Source: Cytophagales bacterium (GTDB taxonomy: Bacteria > Bacteroidota > Bacteroidia > Cytophagales > Cyclobacteriaceae). Taken from it: a stretch of DNA of 64,000 nucleotides. The stretch is taken from NCBI GenBank assembly GCA_033344775.1, contig JAWPMT010000002.1, positions 620,001 through 684,000 on the forward strand, given 5' to 3'. The position numbers and the translations under genes are program-made. Shown one piece after another: positions 42,547 through 50,071 of this stretch (position 1 is the stretch's first letter; the number at the start of each line of letters is the position of its first letter). The notes beneath the pieces were generated by a model. The model ran no database searches and was not told the origin of the DNA. It saw only the letters and a list, made by a program, of their open reading frames with translations.

Positions 42547-42633
42547 GTCATTGCGAACGAAGTGAAGCAATCTTACGATTTATGAGCGTGAACTCCCGCA
42601 AAAGATCGTTTCGGTACCTCGCGAAGACGGGAG
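42547..42633. repeat. REP-like palindromic repeat
   Basis: A 27-bp start (42547-42573) beginning GTCATTGCGAACGAAG and ending AAGCAATCT matches a widely dispersed intergenic repeat type with TTGC/GCAA arms. It is followed by CTCCCG (42593-42598) inverted as CGGGAG (42628-42633). No gene was found in the whole 42407-42705 gap. Confidence 0.6.
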
Positions 42634-42705
42634 ATATTAAAAATACTTTCCTTTAGTTGACAGCTATTGTAAGGACACAATCGAGCGGCTAAACTTCAAA
42701 TACCA

Positions 42706-43965
42706 TTAAGTCTTCTGTTTCTTCTTCTTCGCTGCCGGGAACAGGATGTTATTTAAGATCAATCGATATCCAGGAGAATTAGGGTGTAAGTTCAAATCCG
42801 TAGGTTCCTCATTAACGAAGTGCTGATAATCTTCAGGATCGTGCCCACCATAAAATGTCCAGAATCCTTTTCCGAAAATGCCATGGATGTATTTGGCTTC
42901 TCCAATGCTTTTGGTTTCTCCCATCAACAATACATCTCCTTTGATCAAGTCCTTTTTAAACCCGGTAGTCTGGCCCATGAATCCCTTGATGATTTGGGTG
43001 TGGTTCTGGGTCAACATGGTCGGAACTGGGTCCCACTTAGCGGAGAATTCGAACAGCAAGAAGTAATCATTGTCCTCTTCCAATCCTCGTATATGTGGAG
43101 GATTATCGATGTTAGAAAACTCATACTCATAAGGATCTCTCTCCAGTGTGAAATCTTTGAATGCCATCGTCTTGTCATAATCCAGTTTCTGCTGTGCTCT
43201 TGGATCTGCAGGATCGCCATCGAACATGACTTCACAAATGTCTACGCCTTCTGCAGCAAGAGCTATGTCGTACGTATCAGTAGCTGAGCACATCGCAAAT
43301 AGGAATCCTCCACTGGCCACGTAGTTTCTGATCCGCTGAACGATCCCCAACTTCAGGTGTGATACTTTGCTGAATCCGTGTTTCCGAGCGGATTCTTCGT
43401 ACTCGCGCTTTTGTTGCTGGTACCACGGCAAGTGGCGATAATTGCGATAGAAACGTCCATATTGACCGGTAAAGTCCTCGTGATGCAAATGCAGCCAATC
43501 GTATTTGGGTAGTTCATTGTACATCACCTCGTCATCAAAAATGACATCATAAGGGATCTCAGCATAGGTAAGTACCAGGGTCACGGCATCATCCCAGGGT
43601 TGCTTGCTCTTAGGAGAGTAGACGGCAACTTTTGGAAACTTCTCCAGCTTCATTACATCCATATTGGAGGATGGGCTGGCGATCTCATTTAAAATTTGAT
43701 TGGCTTGTGCATCAGAAATGACCATGTACGATACATTCCTGATAATCAGTTCATTCTCGATCAAAGTAGCTTGTTTGACCATGAAACTGCCGCCTCGATA
43801 ATTCAATAACCAATCAACAGGTACATCTTTTTCCAACGTCCAGTACGCAATTCCGTATGCTTTAAGGTGATTGGTTTGTTCATCATCCATGGGGATTAGG
43901 ATGTACGATGCGTGCGAACTTATGGCGAAGGCTATGAATACAACTGCTAATATCTTTCTCATCAT
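42706..43965 (-). CDS. Conserved secreted Bacteroidota protein, labelled asparagine synthetase B-like in databases
   Basis: The product has 419 residues from ATG 43965 (ATG 43962 is equivalent); a TTG further upstream adds nothing useful. It has a signal peptide (ILAVVFIAFAISSHA), then a strongly conserved body: LKAYGIAYW, VDWLLNYRGGSF, KVAVYSPKSKQPWDDAVTLV, DWLHLHHEDFTGQYG, GFLFAMCSATDTYDIALAAE, LTQNHT and FYGGHDPEDYQH. I recall these features from a family common in Bacteroidota that is named after asparagine synthetase, but no ATP-pyrophosphatase or N-terminal Cys amidotransferase site is visible. The FAMCSATD turn suggests a class I amidotransferase-like fold. True function is unknown. 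Confidence 0.75.
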   Translation of the reverse strand: MMRKILAVVFIAFAISSHASYILIPMDDEQTNHLKAYGIAYWTLEKDVPVDWLLNYRGGSFMVKQATLIENELIIRNVSYMVISDAQANQILNEIASPSSNMDVMKLEKFPKVAVYSPKSKQPWDDAVTLVLTYAEIPYDVIFDDEVMYNELPKYDWLHLHHEDFTGQYGRFYRNYRHLPWYQQQKREYEESARKHGFSKVSHLKLGIVQRIRNYVASGGFLFAMCSATDTYDIALAAEGVDICEVMFDGDPADPRAQQKLDYDKTMAFKDFTLERDPYEYEFSNIDNPPHIRGLEEDNDYFLLFEFSAKWDPVPTMLTQNHTQIIKGFMGQTTGFKKDLIKGDVLLMGETKSIGEAKYIHGIFGKGFWTFYGGHDPEDYQHFVNEEPTDLNLHPNSPGYRLILNNILFPAAKKKKQKT

Positions 43966-44038
43966 TCCCAATAACGATAGAACATCCTTTTAGATGTATG
44001 ATTTAGATAATCGGAAGAAATCTTTTGTGACAACCCAC

Positions 44039-44046
44039 TAACTTTG
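44039..44046 (+). promoter_or_regulatory. -7 box TAACTTTG directly upstream of the permease gene
   Basis: TAACTTTG matches TAnnTTTG exactly and ends 7 nt before the ATG at 44054. The nearest TTTG (44024-44027) is only 11 nt upstream, too close for a standard -33 element. Confidence 0.4.
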
Positions 44047-44053
44047 ACCATCA

Positions 44054-45292
44054 ATGGATATACTGGAAAACGTAAAAGAAGGACTAAAATCTATCAATGC
44101 CAATAAACTCCGTACAATTCTTACGGCGTTGATCATCGCATTTGGGATCACATCACTGGTGGGTAGTCTCACCGTAGTGGATGGTATTCAGGCTTCGATC
44201 AATGACAGTTTTTCCAACCTTGGTTCCAACACATTCGATATCGAGCGCAAACGCGTTGATGAAGGAAGTAGGGGTGGAAAGGCCGCGAAAGTATATCCAC
44301 CGATTAAATATAGCGAGCTCAAGCTCTTCAAAGAAAAATACGACGGACCAGGGACGGTGAGCCTGAATACCTGGGTGACGGGTATTGCAGAGGTGAAACG
44401 AGGGTCGAAGGTTTCTAATCCCAACTTACTGATCAGAGGTGGTGATGCGGATTTTCTGGTAGTAGATGGATACGACATTAAGGAAGGTAGGAATTTCTCT
44501 TTACCCGAAGCTGATAATGGTGCATTTGTATGCATCGTGGGTGCCCAGGTATTGGATGCATTATTTGAAGAAAACGAAAGCCCCGTTGGAAAGAAATTAG
44601 TGACTCAGGGCGTCAAGTTTAAAATCATCGGAACATTGGCCGAACAAGGTGGTGTAAGTGGCAATAGCTCTGTCGATCGAACGATCATGGTGCCCATAGA
44701 AACGGCCAGGAGATTGGCCAAAAACAGGACGTTAAGATACGAAGCGACCGTATCGTTGGATGATCAAACACAGATGGACTATGCAGTAGGTGTAGCGACT
44801 GGCGTGATGCGAGGTATTCGTGGCGATAGGATAGGAGAAGAAGATTCGTTTGATATTCCCGTTAGTCGTTCTTTGGCCGAAAGATTAGGAGAAATTACCG
44901 GTTATTTGAGAGCCGCTGGATTTGGTATAGGGTTCATTACGCTTTTAGGGGCATCTATCGCCTTGATGAACATCATGTTGGTATCCGTAACGGAAAGAAC
45001 ACGTGAGATAGGCGTAAGAAAAGCACTTGGGGCCACGCCCTTGAAGATCCGTCAGCAATTCATCATAGAAGCCATCGTGATCTGTCAGCTTGGTGGAGTA
45101 GGAGGTATCCTCTTTGGTCTCGGAGTTGGCAACTTGTTAGCCACCACCGTCTTCAATTCACCATTTGTGGTTCCCTGGGGCTGGATATTCTTTGGACTTG
45201 TGGTCGGCTCATTAGTAGGATTATTTTCTGGTTATTTCCCAGCACACAAAGCATCAAGGTTGGATCCGATAGAGTCTTTACGATTCGAGTGA
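44054..45292 (+). CDS. MacB/FtsX-type ABC transporter permease
   Basis: The product has 412 residues. The N-terminus EGLKSINANKLRTILTALIIAFGI is the cytoplasmic helix and first membrane helix of MacB-type permeases. A periplasmic MacB_PCD-like domain (~45-270) follows. Three C-terminal helices make up the FtsX domain, with the conserved VSVTERTREIGVRKALGA loop and the terminal ASRLDPIESLRFE. Such permeases work with a separate or fused ATPase in export or mechanotransmission; no ATPase or membrane fusion gene is next to it. It diverges from the conserved secreted protein gene, 88 bp away. Confidence 0.92.
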   Translation: MDILENVKEGLKSINANKLRTILTALIIAFGITSLVGSLTVVDGIQASINDSFSNLGSNTFDIERKRVDEGSRGGKAAKVYPPIKYSELKLFKEKYDGPGTVSLNTWVTGIAEVKRGSKVSNPNLLIRGGDADFLVVDGYDIKEGRNFSLPEADNGAFVCIVGAQVLDALFEENESPVGKKLVTQGVKFKIIGTLAEQGGVSGNSSVDRTIMVPIETARRLAKNRTLRYEATVSLDDQTQMDYAVGVATGVMRGIRGDRIGEEDSFDIPVSRSLAERLGEITGYLRAAGFGIGFITLLGASIALMNIMLVSVTERTREIGVRKALGATPLKIRQQFIIEAIVICQLGGVGGILFGLGVGNLLATTVFNSPFVVPWGWIFFGLVVGSLVGLFSGYFPAHKASRLDPIESLRFE

Positions 45293-45301
45293 AAAATATA
45301 A

Positions 45302-45335
45302 AACCCTAACAGGGTTCCAAACCCCTGTTAGGGTT
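45302..45335. terminator. Bidirectional terminator-like 13-bp palindrome
   Basis: AACCCTAACAGGG (45302-45314) and CCCTGTTAGGGTT (45323-45335) pair perfectly across 8 nt. The T-rich side is on the minus strand (GGGTTTTATATTTTT), so it suits the convergent lipoprotein gene better than the permease gene. The sequence also resembles dispersed Bacteroidota palindromes. Confidence 0.6.
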
Positions 45336-45395
45336 CATCCATTCCGTTCTGATACGTCTTCGACCCGGTTTCAAAACGCGGATTATCTTGGTTAA

Positions 45396-45420
45396 TGGTA
45401 CGCGATTCAATCGCGCACCA
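45396..45420. repeat. 11-bp palindrome with GCGAT core
   Basis: TGGTACGCGAT (45396-45406), loop TCA and ATCGCGCACCA (45410-45420) form a stem with one mismatch. It is the second palindrome between two convergent genes; no T-tract follows. Confidence 0.5.
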
Positions 45421-45437
45421 GAATCTAGTGGTTTAAA

Positions 45438-45812
45438 CTAAGGCTCTTCACTCTTTATCTCCCACAATACTTCCCGAACATGTCCAAGGGCATCGAACCG
45501 GATGCGCAAACGTTCAGTAGCTCCTTTCTCCGGGCAGCTGAGGTCGTAGAAAAAGAACTTTTGATTTCGTAGGTATAAAGAATGTTGGGTTTCCGGACCC
45601 AGGAGCAATTGGATCTCATTTTGGGTGGCTCCTTTGATCAATTCAAAATGGTCAATCAGGATCTGATACGACTCAAAGCGATAATTGTCGCAGTTTTCTA
45701 TTGAGGCTTTCCATTTATCTGCATCGAACCCTGGCACTTCAGGGGCACGATAGCAGCTGGTCAATAGCAAAGAAACAAGTAGAAATGCAGGGAAATAGGC
45801 TCGGGTTTTCAT
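45438..45812 (-). CDS. Small envelope lipoprotein, BamE/SmpA-like
   Basis: The product has 124 residues from ATG 45812, which begins a lipoprotein signal (MKTRAYFPAFLLVSLLLTSC). The frame stays open upstream but overlaps the divergent gene and looks non-coding. The mature part has the arrangement of small BamE/SmpA-type lipoproteins: a helix, then LIKGATQNEIQLLLGPETQ (a K/G-x-T-x-x-E-I-x-x-L-L-G-x-P pattern), a two-strand hairpin (LRNQKFFFYDLSC) and a final strand (LRIRFDALGHVREVLWE). Assignment to the family is by pattern only. Confidence 0.65.
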   Translation of the reverse strand: MKTRAYFPAFLLVSLLLTSCYRAPEVPGFDADKWKASIENCDNYRFESYQILIDHFELIKGATQNEIQLLLGPETQHSLYLRNQKFFFYDLSCPEKGATERLRIRFDALGHVREVLWEIKSEEP

Positions 45813-45818
45813 GAGTCG

Positions 45819-45848
45819 CGAATATAACTTCATCTTATCAGCTCCAAA
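45819..45848 (-). promoter_or_regulatory. Possible promoter of the small lipoprotein gene
   Basis: On the minus strand TTTG (45848-45845), an 18-nt spacer and TATATTCG (45826-45819, one change from TAnnTTTG) form a complete Bacteroidota-type promoter. It ends 6 nt before ATG 45812, implying a very short or absent leader. Confidence 0.35.
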
Positions 45849-45873
45849 ACAGACACGCAATCGAAATAGGTAA

Positions 45874-45881
45874 TAGTTTTG
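45874..45881 (+). promoter_or_regulatory. -7 box TAGTTTTG upstream of a membrane protein gene
   Basis: TAGTTTTG matches TAnnTTTG exactly and lies 22 nt before ATG 45904. It favours that ATG over one at 45895, which would leave only 13 nt. No -33 TTTG was found. Confidence 0.35.
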
Positions 45882-45903
45882 CGGTCCTAAATGTTTGAAG
45901 TGT

Positions 45904-46353
45904 ATGGTTAAAGCAGTCGGAATTATCAGATTTTTATCCTTTGCGCTGTTTCTCATAGCAATGGGGTTGGTCTACTCTTACCTGTCGCCACAAGTTGAGT
46001 TGGCCATGGGCCCCAAGGCTTGGGTGGTCAGTAAGGACACCTTCTTTTACGGCATCCTGGGTATTTTCGTGGGGGTCAATGTTGTGCTTCGTGTACTAAG
46101 CCAGAATATGAAAAAGGGCATTGGCCAATCCTGGGATGATAAAACCCTGGCCTGGTTTCTGGCCATTGTTCCGATCATCAATATCTACATAAGCCTATTG
46201 GTCGGTTTTGTTGGAGTGATCAACAATCCGACGCATGTTTCCACATCCAGCTATTCTTACCTCATTTTCTTTGGGCCTGTACTGCTAGTAGTTTGGGTCA
46301 TTGGATTCGGCACACAATTTATTAAGGAGAAGAAGGCGGCTATTGGATCTTGA
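45904..46353 (+). CDS. Four-helix membrane protein, unknown
   Basis: The product has 149 residues with hydrophobic segments at about 7-24, 40-60, 80-107 and 115-138, and a basic C-terminus (IKEKKAAIGS). No catalytic motif or known family is recognised. It diverges from the small lipoprotein gene and its 3' end overlaps the convergent barrel protein gene by 14 bp. Confidence 0.65.
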   Translation: MVKAVGIIRFLSFALFLIAMGLVYSYLSPQVELAMGPKAWVVSKDTFFYGILGIFVGVNVVLRVLSQNMKKGIGQSWDDKTLAWFLAIVPIINIYISLLVGFVGVINNPTHVSTSSYSYLIFFGPVLLVVWVIGFGTQFIKEKKAAIGS

Positions 46354-47122
46354 ATCCAACTCCGGCGACAAGCATATTAAACTTTTCGCCGTACCAGTTT
46401 TGGTGTAAGAATCCAGCGTGGAAAGTATTGAAGACATTACTTTGATTATTAGGTCGATAATCCAGTATTGCGGAGAATTCTTGTCTTGGAATGGTATCTC
46501 CGGTCCATCGATATTCTACGGTAGGGGCCCAGACGCGATCCGCTAAAAAGACTGTGAAGGAACTGCTGCCTTCAAAGTAGGTATCGTCAAACTCTATTTC
46601 GTGAGAAAGACCAAGACCGACTACCCAGCGGACAGACTCGTGATTCAGGAAGTTGAACTGAATGATCTGCCAATCCCAGGTACTCAATACCCCGGTGTTA
46701 TCAAAAATTCGATTATAGCGAAGTTGTGTCGAGAACAATCCCCAGTTCCCTCTAATCTGCGGTTGTACCAGAGTTACATTTTGAAAGGGATCATATCCAC
46801 CTAACATCCGACCTTCAAAACTGATGCGCCAATCATCATCCCTGGCCAATAATAATTGATCTGCCTGACCGAGATATAATGCTTTGAAAGGAAGAACAAG
46901 CAGTTCTCCAAAAATGCTAATGAAAAGGTCGTCACCGAAACTTGAGCCTGAATCCCAACTTGAACCGCTACTGGATCCTGAACTACTACTCGAACTGCCT
47001 CCTGAACTGGACCCGGATTTGTAGGATCGGGCGTTTTCTTTGGCTTTGCCTACCTGGGCCTGACCAATCAAACTTGAAAAAAGGAATAGAATACTGAAGA
47101 ATGAAACAAAAACGAAACGCAT
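46340..47122 (-). CDS. Outer-membrane beta-barrel-like protein with Ser/Gly linker
   Basis: The product has 260 residues from ATG 47122, which gives a signal peptide (MRFVFVSFFSILFLFSSLIGQAQ). A ~35-residue Ser/Gly-rich linker (GSSSGGSSSSSSGSSSGSS) is followed by short amphipathic strands rich in Trp, Tyr and Phe (DWRISFEGRMLGGYDPF, GNWGLFSTQLRYN, FNMLVAGVGFKI) and a terminal strand ending in IQ, as in small outer-membrane barrels. No named family is recognised. Confidence 0.7.
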   Translation of the reverse strand: MRFVFVSFFSILFLFSSLIGQAQVGKAKENARSYKSGSSSGGSSSSSSGSSSGSSWDSGSSFGDDLFISIFGELLVLPFKALYLGQADQLLLARDDDWRISFEGRMLGGYDPFQNVTLVQPQIRGNWGLFSTQLRYNRIFDNTGVLSTWDWQIIQFNFLNHESVRWVVGLGLSHEIEFDDTYFEGSSSFTVFLADRVWAPTVEYRWTGDTIPRQEFSAILDYRPNNQSNVFNTFHAGFLHQNWYGEKFNMLVAGVGFKIQ

Positions 47123-47687
47123 GCGGTGTGTGGCTATTGAAATGTACATGACTATTATCAAAGCCTGTGCCAATATGTTTTTTGATCTGAAAAAAAAACG
47201 TCTTACAGCGCGTCTGACTCGACCCGATCATTCCAGATTTTTAAATAAGAATTCCTCCAAGTCAGAAAGTATCAGACGCCCAGTTAGGGGAATCTTGTTC
47301 CGCGCTGGTGAGATTCCCGCGGTTCCCCGATGGGATAAAATGTTCTGTTGGGATAAGTTATAGAACATTTTTCGAGAATGACGTTCTTCTTTTTTAGTTG
47401 TAACTAATTGGTATTATTCTATGAGTGTAGATAGGTAAGTTTATGAGGTTGAGGATGTGGATAACTTCACATCTGAGAAATGAATGATTCTTTGAAGGTC
47501 AAAAAAATAAAAAATAGCCTTTCTGTATATGAATATTGAAAGTGACAGTAAATCAGATATTTAGCTTTTGTCAGATCAACTATTGCTAAAAGTTGTGTGG
47601 ATAAAGTTTCTTTATGATTGTTTCAAATTTGTATAATTTCAAGATTGGAATCCAAATTACTTTTTCGAAAAACGTAAGATTTAGTCC
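47123..47687. other. AT-rich intergenic region with two DnaA boxes, upstream of parE
   Basis: No gene is supported in these 565 bp. Two perfect DnaA boxes (TGTGGATAA, the complement of TTATCCACA) lie at 47456-47464 and 47596-47604 in the same orientation, in strongly AT-rich sequence. AAAATGTTCT (47337-47346) and AGAACATTTT (47362-47371) form a perfect inverted repeat whose loop contains TTGGGATAA, a near-match to the box. It may hold the parE promoter, DnaA-responsive control, or a replication origin; the last is a hypothesis. Confidence 0.45.
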
Positions 47688-49556
47688 ATGGCTACACCGT
47701 CCGTTCAGTATACTGAAGACAGTATTAAATCCCTTGATTGGAAGGAACATATTCGGCTTCGGCCAGGTATGTACATCGGTAAATTGGGAGATGGTTCTTC
47801 TCCTGATGATGGTATCTATGTTCTGGTGAAGGAGATCATCGATAACAGTATTGATGAGCATATGATGGGATTTGGAAAGACCATCGAGATCAAAGTAACC
47901 GATCATCGGGTAACCGTCCGCGATTATGGAAGGGGCATTCCTTTGGGAAAAGTCATCGACTGTGTATCTAAGATTAATACTGGTGGTAAGTATGATTCGG
48001 GTGCCTTCCAAAAGTCCGTGGGGCTGAATGGTGTGGGTACCAAAGCAGTGAATGCCCTTTCGAATTATTTCAAAGTACAGAGTTTCCGGGATGGACAAAC
48101 GAAGCTTGCCGAATTTGAGCGAGGAGAAGTAAAAGTAGATGCCAAGGTGACCAAAACAGAAGATCGGAATGGAACCATGATGATCTTCGAACCGGATGGA
48201 ACGGTCTTTAAAAACTTCCACTTCATTCCGGAGTATCTGGAGAACCTGATCTGGAACTACGCTTACCTGAATGCGGGTTTGACCATCAAGCTGAACGGGA
48301 AGAAATTCTATTCAGAAAATGGGCTGCTGGACTTGCTGAAAAGAAAAACAGACGAAGAAGCTTTACGATATCCGATCATCCACCTGAAAGGTGATGATAT
48401 TGAAATGGCCATGAGCCACGCCAATCAATATGGTGAAGAGTATTACTCATTTGTCAACGGACAGAACACCACACAAGGGGGGACGCACCTGGCGGCTTTT
48501 CGGGAAGCATTGGTGAAAACCATCCGTGACTTTTATGGAAAGAATTTTGATGCCTCGGACGTAAGGGCTTCAATTGTAGGAGCCATTGCCGTTCGAGTGC
48601 AAGAACCTGTATTTGAGTCACAAACCAAAACCAAACTGGGATCTATCAATGTCGCCCCGGAAGGAGCAACAATGAGAACCTTTGTCAATGATTTTATCAA
48701 GACGAAACTTGATAACTACTTGCACAGAAATAAGGAAGCCGCAGATGCCTTATTAAAGCGAATCCAACAATCAGAGCGTGAACGCAAGGAAATCGCTGGC
48801 ATTAAGAAATTGGCCAATGATCGGGCGAAGAAGGCTAACTTGCATAACAAGAAGCTAAGAGATTGTCGCATTCACTTCAATGACAAGAAAGGTAAGGAAG
48901 ACAAACGGGAGGAGACCATGGTGTTCATCACTGAAGGTGATTCTGCCAGCGGATCCATCACCAAGTCCAGAGATGTACAAACACAGGCAGTATTTAGCTT
49001 GAGAGGCAAGCCGTTTAATTGTTTTGGACACACCAAGAAGGTCGTATATGAGAATGAAGAGTTCAATCTCTTGCAACATGCCCTCAACATCGAGGACGGA
49101 TTAGATGGCTTGCGCTATCGTAAGATCGTGATTGCAACTGATGCCGATGTGGATGGCATGCACATCCGGTTGTTGCTGTTGACTTATTTCTTGCAGTTTT
49201 TTCCGGAGCTGGTTCGGAATAACCATGTCTTCATTTTAGAAACCCCGTTATTCCGGGTGCGGAATAAGAAAGAGACTATCTACTGCTATTCAGAGGAAGA
49301 GAGACGAGCTGCCATTGCCAAGTTGGGAGCTAAGCCTGAGATCACTCGTTTCAAAGGATTAGGAGAGATTTCCCCGGACGAATTTGCAGGATTCATAGGA
49401 GAAGATGTCCGACTAGAGCCAGTCATCCTGCAGAAGGAAACCAAGATTCAGGATCTGTTGCGATTCTACATGGGCAAAAACACACCGGACAGGCAACAAT
49501 TTATCATTGATAAGCTGCGAGTAGAAAAAGACCTGGTAGAAGGGGAAGCCGCGTAA
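47688..49556 (+). CDS. parE: DNA topoisomerase IV subunit B
   Basis: The product has 622 residues, the ATPase subunit of the type IIA enzyme that separates daughter chromosomes. The GHKL ATP site shows [13 protein letters not shown] (Asn53) and [11 protein letters not shown], then [14 protein letters not shown]. The TOPRIM domain has Glu416 in EGDSASGS and the metal aspartates in TDADVDGMH (485, 487, 489). The C-terminal [18 protein letters not shown] motif is present. The length and sequence fit ParE rather than GyrB of Bacteroidota, and a parC gene follows after one small gene. Confidence 0.94.
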   Translation: MATPSVQYTEDSIKSLDWKEHIRLRPGMYIGKLGDGSSPDDGIYVLVKEIIDNSIDEHMMGFGKTIEIKVTDHRVTVRDYGRGIPLGKVIDCVSKINTGGKYDSGAFQKSVGLNGVGTKAVNALSNYFKVQSFRDGQTKLAEFERGEVKVDAKVTKTEDRNGTMMIFEPDGTVFKNFHFIPEYLENLIWNYAYLNAGLTIKLNGKKFYSENGLLDLLKRKTDEEALRYPIIHLKGDDIEMAMSHANQYGEEYYSFVNGQNTTQGGTHLAAFREALVKTIRDFYGKNFDASDVRASIVGAIAVRVQEPVFESQTKTKLGSINVAPEGATMRTFVNDFIKTKLDNYLHRNKEAADALLKRIQQSERERKEIAGIKKLANDRAKKANLHNKKLRDCRIHFNDKKGKEDKREETMVFITEGDSASGSITKSRDVQTQAVFSLRGKPFNCFGHTKKVVYENEEFNLLQHALNIEDGLDGLRYRKIVIATDADVDGMHIRLLLLTYFLQFFPELVRNNHVFILETPLFRVRNKKETIYCYSEEERRAAIAKLGAKPEITRFKGLGEISPDEFAGFIGEDVRLEPVILQKETKIQDLLRFYMGKNTPDRQQFIIDKLRVEKDLVEGEAA

Positions 49557-50069
49557 TTGGAACGGACCAAAGCCATATCGACACGTTACTATATGATCTA
49601 TAGGGTGGTGAGTATCACCGTACTTGGTGGTCTTATTTTGGCTTATTTATGGTCATACGTTGATTTGGTCTTTCGATGGCCCTGGTACATGGGTTATCCA
49701 TTTTTTGGATTTTTGGTATATATGATTCTAAGAGTTTTTAGAGAGCGGGTCAAAGATTGGCAGCACCTGAAAGACATTTCATACGACAGTAAAAACCTGT
49801 ACATCACCGAGAAAGGAAGAGAAGAACAAATTCCTGTTCATGAGATCAAGGAAGTAGAGATCACGTCTCTGAATGGCGTCTATCGATTTATATTTTATAA
49901 CAAAGAATTACACGGAGGCTGGGTCAGTTGCAAAACCTCCCTGTGGTATCCGTTGAATTTTCCAAAAGTGGATAAAGAGCTCAATCGGGTTCGCAGTTTG
50001 ATCAACCGAGCACATCACGAGTATCAAGAGACACCCGAGCAGAGTAATCAGTTGATGAGTTTTAACTAA
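49557..50069 (+). CDS. Membrane protein with PH-like domain between parE and parC
   Basis: The product has 170 residues if the TTG directly after the parE stop is used; ATG 49593 is the main alternative and would remove 12 residues. Two membrane helices (~13-32 and 40-58) are followed by a soluble ~95-residue domain of strands (KNLYITEKGREEQIPVHEIK, RFIFYNKELHGGW) and a final helix, similar in layout to bacterial PH domains. Family is not certain. Its gaps to parE (0 bp) and parC (2 bp) leave no doubt that it is co-transcribed with topoisomerase IV. Role unknown. Confidence 0.7.
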   Translation: MERTKAISTRYYMIYRVVSITVLGGLILAYLWSYVDLVFRWPWYMGYPFFGFLVYMILRVFRERVKDWQHLKDISYDSKNLYITEKGREEQIPVHEIKEVEITSLNGVYRFIFYNKELHGGWVSCKTSLWYPLNFPKVDKELNRVRSLINRAHHEYQETPEQSNQLMSFN

Positions 50070-50071
50070 TA

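Noticed and set aside
47586-48221. Long minus-strand open frame (211 codons) over the start of parE
   Set aside because: It is the antisense of a well-conserved parE N-terminus and shows no family pattern.
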